A stretch of 64,000 bases of DNA from Williamsia sp. 1138 (GTDB taxonomy: Bacteria > Actinomycetota > Actinomycetes > Mycobacteriales > Mycobacteriaceae): positions 1 to 64,000 of the forward strand of contig NZ_MJEJ02000049.1 in assembly GCF_002095435.2 (NCBI RefSeq), read 5' to 3'. Below the pieces are notes generated by a model. That model was not told the origin of the DNA and searched no databases. It saw only the letters and a list, made by a program, of their open reading frames with translations. Below are positions 35,598 to 44,176 of this stretch, in pieces. The position numbers and the translations under genes were made by a program. The stretch's first letter is position 1, and every line of letters starts with the position of its first letter.

Positions 35598-37118
35598 ATG
35601 ACATCAAGAACAGGTCCGCTGCTGATTCTCGACGGAATCGGAAAGTCGTACGGCAATGTTCGCGCACTCGACGAGGTCAGCTTGACGGTCGAGCGGGGCT
35701 CCGTGCACTGCATTCTGGGTGAAAACGGCGCGGGCAAATCGACACTGTGCAACGTGGTCTACGGAACGGTCGCGGCTGATCAGGGCCGCATGACGATCGC
35801 CGGTGAAACGTACAGTCCGAGAACGCCCGCGGCTGCCCTCGATGCCGGGGTGGCGATGGTCCATCAGCACTTCTCACTGATACCCACGATGACCGTCGAA
35901 GACAACCTGCTGCTGGGGCGGAACGGATTCCGTCCACCCCACGACGCCATCAGGCGCGGCCTCGACCGTATCGCCGACACCTACGGCCTCACCGTCGACA
36001 CGAAGGCACGGGTGCGTGATTTGCCGATCGGTGCCCGCCAGCGTGTCGAGATCGTCAAGGCTCTACTTCGTGAACCGTCGCTCATCCTGCTCGACGAACC
36101 GACTGCCGTTCTCGACCCCGCAGAAATCGATGCCCTGATCGACACCTGCAGCGCCCTGGCAGCAGACGGGAAGTCGGTTGTCCTCATCACGCACAAGCTC
36201 GGGGAGGTCAGCAGGGCGGCCGACTCGGCGACCGTGCTGCGTAGCGGGGCTGTCGTCGGCGGCGGGCGCCTGTCCCAGACCCCGCTGAGCACTCTGTTGG
36301 AACTGATGTTGGGAGGTGCGCAACCGATCGATCGTGGACATGCCCCACCCCCGCGACCGGCTTCCGACGCGGCCTGCCTGACTCTCGAGGGGATCAACTT
36401 GACCAGAGCTGACGGCAGCATCGCGCTGTCGGAGGTGAGCTTGTCCGTGCGGCCCGGCGAGATCGTCGGGATTGCGGGCGTCGAAGGCAACGGTCAATCG
36501 GAGTTGGCAGCGATCCTGGCTGGTTCGATCGGTGTGGACAGCGGTGCTGTGCACCTCGATGGCGCGGACATCACAGGACTCACCCCCGCCCAGCGCACTG
36601 CGATGGGAGTGGGTGTCGTCCCTGAAGACCGCCATGCCGAAGGCGTCATCCCGGAGCTCTCCATCGCGGAGAACATGGCACTGGCGAGGCTGCATGCCTA
36701 CCGCCGGTGGGGTCTTCTGAATCGGCGAACCATGAATGCCGATGCGATGAATGCGATCTCGGAGTACTCAATTCGTGCGGACGGCTTTGATACCCCGGTC
36801 GGTTCGCTCTCAGGTGGAAACCAGCAGAAAGTCGTGTTGGCACGTGAGTTGTCGATCCCTGGTCTGCGGGTGGTCGTCGCGGCTCAACCGACACGCGGAC
36901 TCGACGTCGGCGCGGTGTCCTTCGTCCTCGAGCGCCTGCGCGAAACCGCTGCCGCCGGCGCTGCGGTCCTTGTGATCTCCAGCGAGGTCGACGAACTTCT
37001 CGCGCTGTGTTCGCGCATCGTGGTCGCGTACCGGGGCACACTGGAGGGCTCGGTCGACGCCGGATCCACAACGGCAGCCACCACCATCGGCGAACTGATG
37101 ATGGGAGTGGCCGCATGA
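35598..37118 (+). CDS. ABC importer ATPase with two nucleotide-binding domains
   Basis: A 506-residue RbsA/NupA-like subunit. Domain one has a full Walker A (GENGAGKST), the Q-loop region MVHQHFSLIPTMTVEDN and the Walker B LILLDEPTAVLDPAE. Domain two has the degenerate Walker A usual in this family (GVEGNGQSEL), VVPEDRHAEGVIPELS and SGGNQQKVVLARELS, with Walker B VVVAAQPTRGLDVGA. It powers uptake with the two permeases. It starts 14 bases after the binding-protein stop. Confidence 0.94.
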   Translation: MTSRTGPLLILDGIGKSYGNVRALDEVSLTVERGSVHCILGENGAGKSTLCNVVYGTVAADQGRMTIAGETYSPRTPAAALDAGVAMVHQHFSLIPTMTVEDNLLLGRNGFRPPHDAIRRGLDRIADTYGLTVDTKARVRDLPIGARQRVEIVKALLREPSLILLDEPTAVLDPAEIDALIDTCSALAADGKSVVLITHKLGEVSRAADSATVLRSGAVVGGGRLSQTPLSTLLELMLGGAQPIDRGHAPPPRPASDAACLTLEGINLTRADGSIALSEVSLSVRPGEIVGIAGVEGNGQSELAAILAGSIGVDSGAVHLDGADITGLTPAQRTAMGVGVVPEDRHAEGVIPELSIAENMALARLHAYRRWGLLNRRTMNADAMNAISEYSIRADGFDTPVGSLSGGNQQKVVLARELSIPGLRVVVAAQPTRGLDVGAVSFVLERLRETAAAGAAVLVISSEVDELLALCSRIVVAYRGTLEGSVDAGSTTAATTIGELMMGVAA

Positions 37119-38257
37119 CCGTCATGAGCACCCTCGGCCGCCGGGCAATACCCGCGCGGGCCTGGCTTCGCAATCCGCTCGCGGTGGCAGCGATGGCACT
37201 ACTGCCCGCCGCCGCCGTCGGTCTCGCCCTGGCGGCCGGCGCCGGAGCGGGCCCTGCCGAGGTGATCGACGCCCTCGTCGAAGGAACCCTGGGTTCACCC
37301 TTCGCCATCGGAACGTCACTGAACAATGCGGCCATCATCATGTTCGTCGCCGCCGGATTCACCGTCGCCTACCGCGCAGGACTGGTCAATGTGGGTGGAG
37401 AAGGTCAGATGTGCCTCGGCGGTATCGCAGCCACCACGGTCGGCGTCACTGTCGGTGACGCGATGCCGGTCTGGCTCGGTGTCGTTCTCGCCCTCGTGGC
37501 GGCTGTGTTCGCCGGCGGCTGCTGGGCGGCGATCGCGGCGTGGCTGTATGTGCGCCGCGGAACCAGCGAGATCATCACCACTCTGCTGCTGAACTTCGTC
37601 GGTCTCGCGCTGGTCGTACTGGTGGTCCATGAGCCCGCTCTGCTGCGACAGCCCGTGACCTCGTCCGAGACACTCCCCCAGTCCGAAGCCTTGGGCGAGG
37701 CGAGTCATCTGCCGTTGCTGGGTCTGACAAGATCCCCGGCCACCATCGCCATCGTTCTCGCCCTCATCGGGATCACAGCGGTCGGAATCGTACTGCGGCA
37801 CAGTGCCATCGGTCTGCGGCTTCGATCGGTCGGCCTGTCACCCAGCGCATCGGCGCGACTCGGGATCGGCGTCGACAAGGTTCGTTTCGTAGGTCTGGCC
37901 ACTGCCGGTGGATTCTCCGGGCTGGCCGGCGGCATCCTGGTGACCTCGGCGCCCTTCGTACTCGCAGAGGGATTCTCTTCAGGGTTCGGCTTCACCGGCC
38001 TGGTGGTCGGCCTGCTGGCCCGCGGCTCGATGGTTGCGGTGGCGGCGGTCTCGGTGTTCCTCGGCTTTCTCGTCGCCGGCGGGATCAATCTGCAACTGGC
38101 AGCCGGAGTTCCGTCGTCCACCGTCACGGTGGTGCAGAGCGTACTGATAATCGTGATTGCCGGAGCAACACTCTGGACCACGACCTCCCGAAAGAAGACG
38201 TCGGCCGTCTCCCCCGCGGCCGCCACCGATGAGGCCGCTGAAGAGGTACGCCTGTGA
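37115..38257 (+). CDS. ABC importer permease 1 (BMP family)
   Basis: A 380-residue permease with about ten membrane helices; the longer frame from 37007 lies inside the ATPase gene and is rejected. The ATG at 37115 overlaps the ATPase stop as ATGA. Family blocks are ALNNAAIIMFVAAGFTVAYR-like text (SLNNAAIIMFVAAGFTVA), AGLVNVGGEGQMCLGGIAAT and SEIITTLLLNFVGLALVV, typical of nucleoside-type importers. Confidence 0.93.
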   Translation: MTVMSTLGRRAIPARAWLRNPLAVAAMALLPAAAVGLALAAGAGAGPAEVIDALVEGTLGSPFAIGTSLNNAAIIMFVAAGFTVAYRAGLVNVGGEGQMCLGGIAATTVGVTVGDAMPVWLGVVLALVAAVFAGGCWAAIAAWLYVRRGTSEIITTLLLNFVGLALVVLVVHEPALLRQPVTSSETLPQSEALGEASHLPLLGLTRSPATIAIVLALIGITAVGIVLRHSAIGLRLRSVGLSPSASARLGIGVDKVRFVGLATAGGFSGLAGGILVTSAPFVLAEGFSSGFGFTGLVVGLLARGSMVAVAAVSVFLGFLVAGGINLQLAAGVPSSTVTVVQSVLIIVIAGATLWTTTSRKKTSAVSPAAATDEAAEEVRL

Positions 38258-39180
38258 ACATCGACATGCTCACCCAGATCTTCACCAGTGGCGTCGCTTT
38301 CGCGATCTTGCTGATCGTCGCCGCCACCGGCGAGTCCATCAGCGAACGGGCCGGGGTGCTCAACCTCAGCATGGAGGGAATGATGCTCACCGGTGCCTTC
38401 GCCAGTGTCCTGGCCTCCGCGACTACCGAGTCCGCAGTCCTCGGCGTGGCCGCCGGGGTGCTGGCGGCCCTGCTCTTCGGTGTGGTGCAGGCACTGCTCA
38501 CCGTGCGATTCCGCGCTGATCAGATCGTCGTCGGCATAGCCGCAAATGCGCTTGCCCTCGGCCTGACCACCTACGGTGCCAGGATCTTGCTCGACGACGG
38601 AAAGGGACAGGGTGTGGCCGGCTTCTCCGGAGTCGACATTCCCGTTCTCACCGACATTCCTGTCGTCGGACCCGCATTGTTCGGGCAGTCGCTGCTCGGG
38701 TATCTGTGCGTGGCCGTCGTGATCGCCATCGCATTGGTGTTCTCGGGACAGACCATGGCAGGCGTCCGGGTCGACGCCGTCGGCGAGGATGCCATCTCCG
38801 CCGGCTGGACCGGACTGTCCGTCAACAAGATCCGCGCACTGTGCGTGCTACTCGCCTCTGCGACGGGTGGCCTCGCCGGCGCGCAGTTGCCTTTGTCCGA
38901 GGTGCAGTCGTTCAGCGAGAACATGACCGCCGGACTCGGATACCTCGCCGTGGTCGCGGTCATCGCCGGCCGCTGGAAGGTGCTGGGCATCGTCTGGGCC
39001 TGCGTCTTTTTCGGCGTCGCCCGTGCGCTGCAGTTCGCCCTTCCCGCGGTCGGTGTGGACATCCCCTATGCCGTACTCGTGATGCTGCCCTACGTCATCG
39101 CCATCGTCGCCATCAGCGGCGTCGTCGGCGGCAGACGCGCACCGACCTGCCTCACCGTTCCTTACGCCGGTCGCTCCTGA
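38254..39180 (+). CDS. ABC importer permease 2 (BMP family)
   Basis: A 308-residue permease with about eight to nine helices, starting at a GTG that overlaps the previous stop (GTGA). Typical text: ATGESISERAGVLNLSMEGM, MLTGAFASVLAS, RADQIVVGIAANALALGLTT and VGEDAISAGWTGLSVNKIR. It pairs with permease 1 to form the channel. Confidence 0.93.
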   Translation: MNIDMLTQIFTSGVAFAILLIVAATGESISERAGVLNLSMEGMMLTGAFASVLASATTESAVLGVAAGVLAALLFGVVQALLTVRFRADQIVVGIAANALALGLTTYGARILLDDGKGQGVAGFSGVDIPVLTDIPVVGPALFGQSLLGYLCVAVVIAIALVFSGQTMAGVRVDAVGEDAISAGWTGLSVNKIRALCVLLASATGGLAGAQLPLSEVQSFSENMTAGLGYLAVVAVIAGRWKVLGIVWACVFFGVARALQFALPAVGVDIPYAVLVMLPYVIAIVAISGVVGGRRAPTCLTVPYAGRS

Positions 39181-39205
39181 CCTCCATCACCTCTAAGGCA
39201 CTGTC

Positions 39206-40189
39206 ATGACTCTGATCCTCACCCATTCCGACATCGACGCCCTGATCGACCGCGCTGCGATCTACCGCGCGATCGAACAGGCCCACATCGATCTCACCAC
39301 CGGCGACGCGGTCAATCCGGCACCCGCTCAACTCCCACTGATCGACGGTGGCACAGCTCTTCCGATGGTCGCGTCCTCCCACCGATCGGGCGCCAGCGTC
39401 GTCAAGATGCTGTCCGACATGCCCCTTAACGGAGCCCGCGGACTACCCAGTCAGCGGTCGACGATCATGTTGTTGTCGGCACGAACCGGCGAGTGTGAAG
39501 CGGTACTCGACGGCAGGCTGATCACCGCGATCCGCACGGCCGCCGCGAGCGCGGTTGCGACCGCTCACCTTGCCCGGCAGGAGTCCTCGACCCTGGGATT
39601 GATCGGTGCAGGCACACTGGCCGTCGAGCATGCCCGCGCGATCTGTGCCGTCAGGCCGATCGAGAAGGTTCTCGTGTGGTCGCGGTCGGCAGCAACAGTG
39701 GACCGATTCCGCTATCGGACAACAGGTTTGGACGTACAGATCGAGTACGCCGAGTCCCCACGGCGAGTGGTCTCCGCCGCCGACATCGTGTGCACCCTCA
39801 CTCCGTCGCAGACCCCGATCATCGAAGGCGCCTGGTTCCGGCCCGGTCTCCATCTCAACGCGGTGGGGGCACCGCCGCGACCGGACCACAGAGAGATCGA
39901 CGGACCTGGCATGGCTGACTGTCGCCTGATCGTGGACAGCACCGCAACGGCACTGAGCAAATCGGGTGAGGTGCTCTTGGCCATCGCCGAGGGGTATCTG
40001 ACCGCCGCCGACGTGCGCGTCGAGCTCGGCGACGTCATCGTGGCGCCTCAGACCGGTCGACGCTCGGACGACGAGATGACGCTCTTCAATTCGGTCGGGA
40101 TCGGTTTGCAAGATCTCGTCACTGCCCGCACGCTCCTGGACGCCGCGATTGCGCAGGGTGCAGGCTCGACGGTGCTTCTGAACGCCTGA
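39206..40189 (+). CDS. Ornithine cyclodeaminase/mu-crystallin-family enzyme
   Basis: A 327-residue NAD(P)-binding protein 25 bases after permease 2, so in the same operon. OCD-family features: VVKMLSDMPLNGARGLPSQR, LDGRLITAIRTAAASAVAT and the Rossmann glycine motif LGLIGAGTLAVEHARA. Family members deaminate ornithine, reduce cyclic ketimines or dehydrogenate N-substituted amino acids. With an importer and a deaminase nearby it may act on an imported cyclic amine or amino-acid-like compound; that link is inferred. Confidence 0.9.
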   Translation: MTLILTHSDIDALIDRAAIYRAIEQAHIDLTTGDAVNPAPAQLPLIDGGTALPMVASSHRSGASVVKMLSDMPLNGARGLPSQRSTIMLLSARTGECEAVLDGRLITAIRTAAASAVATAHLARQESSTLGLIGAGTLAVEHARAICAVRPIEKVLVWSRSAATVDRFRYRTTGLDVQIEYAESPRRVVSAADIVCTLTPSQTPIIEGAWFRPGLHLNAVGAPPRPDHREIDGPGMADCRLIVDSTATALSKSGEVLLAIAEGYLTAADVRVELGDVIVAPQTGRRSDDEMTLFNSVGIGLQDLVTARTLLDAAIAQGAGSTVLLNA

Positions 40190-40228
40190 CGCCAGTCTCC
40201 GAAACCGGGACGGATCCCCGACCCATGA

Positions 40229-40648
40229 TTACGCCGAGCGGCGGGCCGTCGCGAGCCGTGCGATGCGCGGCAGTGCGACCGCCATGACCGGGAGGTAGGC
40301 CGGGGCCCACACGGGCACGCCGAAACTCAGGACGCAACCGTCGCGCGTCGGAATCACCTCGTGCCGGGTGGCAGGCACGCCCGCCACCCGCCAGCCCCAC
40401 GCCCGGCCATCGACGAACTCGTCGATCTCGAATGGCAGTGGTACTCCCACGGGCGTCCATACCTTGCCGCGGCTACCGAAGGTCAAGGGTCCTGGTCCGT
40501 CGAGTTCGGCGCCGGAGACCGTGGGCCCCCACTCGGGCCACACTTTCAGATCCACCAACACCTCCCACACTGCTGCGGCAGGGGCGGCGATGGCGAGCTC
40601 GACGCTGGGCATTCGATGACGCAATCGCAGGCGCATGAGTGCAGCCAT
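40229..40648 (-). CDS. SRPBCC-family protein
   Basis: A protein of about 140 residues with the START/polyketide-cyclase pattern: VELAIAAPAAAVWEVLVDLK, VWPEWGPTVSGAELDGPGPL, GVPLPFEIDEFVDGRAWGWR and the final helix LPRIARLATARRSA. It should bind a hydrophobic ligand in a helix-grip cavity. Several starts are possible; the ATG at 40648 with GGTGG before it was used. It is divergent from the lipid operon and could share the KstR-like site. Confidence 0.8.
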   Translation of the reverse strand: MAALMRLRLRHRMPSVELAIAAPAAAVWEVLVDLKVWPEWGPTVSGAELDGPGPLTFGSRGKVWTPVGVPLPFEIDEFVDGRAWGWRVAGVPATRHEVIPTRDGCVLSFGVPVWAPAYLPVMAVALPRIARLATARRSA

Positions 40649-40781
40649 AGCCACCGTGGCGCTGGTTCAAACGCACCCGGTACCCAGCCGTCGGAGCGCC
40701 GGCCCGACGCTGTGGCGATTTCGATCGTCGCGGTTCGACTTGCGCGATCGGAGCAATTCAGTCAGCCTGGTCACGCAAAAC

Positions 40782-40795
40782 GAGAACACGTTCTA
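40782..40795. promoter_or_regulatory. KstR-like operator upstream of the lipid operon
   Basis: GAGAACACGTTCTA matches the KstR consensus TnnAACnnGTTnnA at all but the first base. It lies 36 bases before the start of the first hydrolase gene. KstR is the TetR repressor of cholesterol and lipid catabolism in mycobacteria and rhodococci. Confidence 0.65.
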
Positions 40796-40831
40796 GTATC
40801 GGAGGCAGCTCGGCCAACGGGGGATGGGTGG

Positions 40832-41653
40832 ATGTACGACTTCGAGGATTCGCGCGACCGTACAAGCGGCCCTCCGCTGCCCAAACCGATGATCGCCCTC
40901 ACCGCCCTCGAGGTGGTCCGGGTCGCTGTCGAATACCCCGTATCGGTCGGATTGGATGCCGTGTTGCCCGTACGACGTGTCGGCGGCGGCCGCCCGGTCC
41001 TGGTGCTCCCCGGGTTCTCTGCTTCGGATTCTCTGACCCGACGGCTGCGCGCACATCTGAGAAGACAGGACTACCGGGTACACGGGTGGGGGCTCGGAAC
41101 CAACCACGGTCTGACAGACGAGATCGTCGCGGGCCTGCCCGCCCGGCTCGACACCATCCACGAACGGTACGGTCGGCCGGTCAGCGTGGTCGGCTGGAGT
41201 TTCGGAGGACTGCTGGCGCGATGGCTCGGCCATGTCCGGCCCGATCACGTCGACCGCGTCATCACCTTGGGGTCACCCTGGCGGCCACAGGGGGAGATCA
41301 CCCGCACCACCGCATTGTTCGAGAGAGCAGCCCGCAAGTACGGCCTCTCCCCCGAAGCCAGGGACATCGTCGACACGCTCCGACAACCCATGCCCGTCCC
41401 CTGCACTGCGGTCTATTCGAAGACCGACGGGGTCGTGAACTGGCGCAGTTGCGCGCTTGATGATGCCCAGGACCAGCAGAACATTGCGGTGGTGAGTAGC
41501 CATATAGGTCTTGTCTCGAACCCGCTCTCGCTGGCGGTGGTGTCCGACCGCCTCGCGCACGAGCACCCGGCCGATGCAGCGTTCGTATGGCGACGATGTC
41601 TGCACCGTTCGCTGTTCGGACAACAGCCCCGTACACCAACCGTGAGGTCATGA
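40832..41653 (+). CDS. Alpha/beta hydrolase (lipase/esterase-like)
   Basis: A 273-residue hydrolase from the ATG at 40832 (GGGTGG upstream); a longer frame exists but has no support. It has the strand PVLVLPGFSASDSLTRRLRA, the nucleophile elbow VVGWSFGGLLARW (GxSxG) and a C-terminal SSHIGLVSNP with the likely catalytic His. Ser-Asp-His esterase of a lipid or small ester is likely. It directly abuts the acyltransferase gene. Confidence 0.88.
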   Translation: MYDFEDSRDRTSGPPLPKPMIALTALEVVRVAVEYPVSVGLDAVLPVRRVGGGRPVLVLPGFSASDSLTRRLRAHLRRQDYRVHGWGLGTNHGLTDEIVAGLPARLDTIHERYGRPVSVVGWSFGGLLARWLGHVRPDHVDRVITLGSPWRPQGEITRTTALFERAARKYGLSPEARDIVDTLRQPMPVPCTAVYSKTDGVVNWRSCALDDAQDQQNIAVVSSHIGLVSNPLSLAVVSDRLAHEHPADAAFVWRRCLHRSLFGQQPRTPTVRS

Positions 41654-42478
41654 ATGGCTGACAAGGCGATCGTCGTCAACGAACCCGATAGTGCATCGCT
41701 GTGGACCCAGCGGGATCCCACGTGGGTGGCGCGGGTGCTGCCCTTGCTCAAAGTGGCCGTCAAGGCGTGGTTCCGATCGGACGTTCGTGGTGTCGACAAG
41801 ATCCCCGAAGGTGGCGCGCTGCTGGTCAGCAATCACTCCGGCGGTGTGATGGCGATGGATGTGCCGGTCATCGCGGTGGCCTTCTGGGATCACTTCGGCA
41901 CCGAACGACCGCTGTACGTATTGGCCCACGACATCCTGTTTCTGGGACCGGCCAAAGAAGTCTTCTCCCGTACCGGTTTCCTCCCCGCCAACCGAAAGAA
42001 TGCGCAGGACATCCTGCAATCAGGCGGCGTCACCATCGTGTTCCCCGGGGGCGACTACGACGTCTTCCGGCCGACGACATCCGCCAACCGGATCGATTTC
42101 GAGGGCCGGACCGGTTACGTGCGCACCGCGCTCGAGGCGGGCGTTCCACTGGTGCCGGTGGTCAGCATCGGAGGGCATGAAGCACAACTGTTTCTCTCGC
42201 GCGGTGAAGGTCTTGCCAAATTGCTGCAACTCGATCGCCTCACCCGGATGAAGTTCGTACCGGTGACGTTCGGCTTCCCATTCGGTTTCTCGTTGGGGCT
42301 TCCTCCGAACCTGCCACTGCCGACGAAGATCGCGACCCGTGTGCTCGACCCGGTTCACATCACGGAAGAGTTCGGAGACGATCCCGACATCGAGGAGGTC
42401 GATCGGGTCGTCAGAGATCGGATGCAACAGGCGCTCGACGAGATGGCGCGGACTCGCCGATTCCCGGTGATCGGATGA
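41654..42478 (+). CDS. Lysophospholipid acyltransferase-like protein
   Basis: A 274-residue PlsC-superfamily protein whose ATG follows the hydrolase stop directly. It has the block LLVSNHSGGVMAMDVPVIAV (the Asp is eight residues after His, not the canonical HX4D spacing) and TIVFPGGDYDVFRPTTSANR in place of the FPEGTR motif, as in the actinobacterial hemolysin/Rv1428c-like subgroup. The expected role is acyl transfer from acyl-CoA to a glycerolipid on the inner membrane face. Its stop overlaps fadD by 4 bases. Confidence 0.88.
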   Translation: MADKAIVVNEPDSASLWTQRDPTWVARVLPLLKVAVKAWFRSDVRGVDKIPEGGALLVSNHSGGVMAMDVPVIAVAFWDHFGTERPLYVLAHDILFLGPAKEVFSRTGFLPANRKNAQDILQSGGVTIVFPGGDYDVFRPTTSANRIDFEGRTGYVRTALEAGVPLVPVVSIGGHEAQLFLSRGEGLAKLLQLDRLTRMKFVPVTFGFPFGFSLGLPPNLPLPTKIATRVLDPVHITEEFGDDPDIEEVDRVVRDRMQQALDEMARTRRFPVIG

Positions 42479-44148
42479 ATCGCGTGAAGCACCTTGCCAT
42501 CACCGGTGCGCATGGGGTGAAGCACACGATCTGGATGGTTCGGATACTCTGCAGCGCAGGTTTTCTCGCGCTGCTACGCCCTGACAAGTATGTACGGATG
42601 ATTGCAGCGCTGCTGCGACTGGGCGCCTCACCCTTGACGGGTATCGGCCTGTCTGCCGCCCGCAGTCCGCGTGCAACGGCGATCATCGACGAGCGCGGGT
42701 CGCTGAGCTGGGCCGCGTTGGAGAACCGCAGCGACGCACTCGCCGTCGGACTCGCCAACAGCAACACCAGGGAACCCGCGACCATCGGGATCTTGTGCCG
42801 AAACCACCGAGGGTTGGTCGAATCGCTGGCCGCAGCCACGAAGACCGGTGCCGACGCTCTCTTGCTCAACACCGGGTTCTCGGGGCCCCAGCTCGCGGAA
42901 GTCCTTGTGCGCGAGGGTGCGACGACAATCGTGTACGACGAGGAGTTCTCGGGGCTGGTTGCGCATGCGCGAGACAAGATCGAGGGATTGATCGAGTTGA
43001 TCGCCTGGTGCGAGGACACCTCCGCGGGCAAGACCATCGATGAGATCATCACCGTCAACTCCGGGAACCGACCTCCGAAGCCCAAGAAGGCCGGGCGCAT
43101 CATTCTGCTCACCTCCGGCACCACGGGCACGCCGAAAGGGGCGCGCAGATCTGGCGGCGGCGGCGCGGGCGCCCTCGCAGCCATGTTCGAGCGAATCCCG
43201 TGGCGCGCCGAGCAGACAGTGGTCATTGCCGCTCCGATGTTCCACGCCTGGGGTTTTGGTCAGATGGCGGTGGCGGCCTCGATGACCTGCACGATGGTGA
43301 TGCGGCGCCGCTTCGATCCAGAGGCGACGTTGGCGATGGTCGACGAGCACGGGGCGCGTGGGCTCGCACTCGTTCCTGTGATGCTGGAACGGATCATGGA
43401 TCTGCCCGGCGAGGTGCTGGACAACCATCAGATGGCGACACTGCGGTTCGCAACGATCAGTGGTTCCCGGATGAGGGCAGATGCAGTACGCGACTTCATG
43501 GATCGCTTCGGTGACGTGGTGTACAACAGCTACAACGCGACCGAAGCCGGGCTGATCAGCACGGCCGTCCCGGCCGATCTGCGCGCGGCGCCGGACACCG
43601 CGGGGCGTCCGGCAGCAGGCACCGATGTTCGGATACTCGACGAGAACTTCGAGGAGCTGGCCGCCGGAGATGTCGGAAAGATCGCTGTGTTGAGCAACTC
43701 GCATTTCGAGGGATACAGCTCGGGCGAGACGAAGGATTTTCACGGGGCCTTCATGCTCACCGGCGATATGGGGACGTTGGACCGAGCAGGCCGGCTGTTC
43801 GTCGTCGGACGCGACGACGACATGATCGTCTCGGGCGGAGAGAACGTCTTCCCACTCGAGGTCGAGGAGACGCTGCACCAACACCCGTCGGTGCTCGAGG
43901 CCGCGGTCCTCGGGGTAGACGATGCGCAGTACGGCCAGCGTCTGGCGGCCTTCGTGGTCCTGCGTCCAGGACAGTCGGCGGGAGCCGATGAGCTCAAGGC
44001 CCATGTGAAAGCCCAACTCGCGGGGTTCAAGGCTCCTCGCGACGTGGTCTTCCTCGACAGTTTGCCGCGTAATGCCACAGGCAAGGTGGTCAAACGTGAA
44101 CTGCCCGAGGTACGCGACCCGGGTGTACCAACAGGTCCTGCCTCATGA
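42475..44148 (+). CDS. Acyl-CoA synthetase, FadD12-like
   Basis: A 557-residue ANL ligase whose start overlaps the acyltransferase stop (ATGA). Motifs: LTSGTTGTPKGARR (P-loop), YNSYNATEAGLIS, the hinge VVGRDDDMIVSGGENVFPLE and the lysine in NATGKVVKRELPE. The N-terminal 60 residues are hydrophobic (VRILCSAGFLALLRPDKYV) and may associate with membrane. It should supply acyl-CoA for the neighbouring acyltransferases. The arrangement resembles M. tuberculosis Rv1425-Rv1428c, where the ligase is fadD12; the symbol is withheld because orthology is not tested. Confidence 0.9.
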   Translation: MNRVKHLAITGAHGVKHTIWMVRILCSAGFLALLRPDKYVRMIAALLRLGASPLTGIGLSAARSPRATAIIDERGSLSWAALENRSDALAVGLANSNTREPATIGILCRNHRGLVESLAAATKTGADALLLNTGFSGPQLAEVLVREGATTIVYDEEFSGLVAHARDKIEGLIELIAWCEDTSAGKTIDEIITVNSGNRPPKPKKAGRIILLTSGTTGTPKGARRSGGGGAGALAAMFERIPWRAEQTVVIAAPMFHAWGFGQMAVAASMTCTMVMRRRFDPEATLAMVDEHGARGLALVPVMLERIMDLPGEVLDNHQMATLRFATISGSRMRADAVRDFMDRFGDVVYNSYNATEAGLISTAVPADLRAAPDTAGRPAAGTDVRILDENFEELAAGDVGKIAVLSNSHFEGYSSGETKDFHGAFMLTGDMGTLDRAGRLFVVGRDDDMIVSGGENVFPLEVEETLHQHPSVLEAAVLGVDDAQYGQRLAAFVVLRPGQSAGADELKAHVKAQLAGFKAPRDVVFLDSLPRNATGKVVKRELPEVRDPGVPTGPAS

Positions 44149-44176
44149 CCACCGCTGCGCTGCCGGGTCATACCTG

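Noticed and set aside
40361-40831. Upstream extension of the first alpha/beta hydrolase
   Set aside because: It would cross the divergent SRPBCC gene and the KstR-like site; the ATG at 40832 fits the family.
42628-44016. 462-codon minus-strand frame opposite FadD
   Set aside because: Antisense shadow with no recognisable domain while the plus strand has complete ANL motifs.
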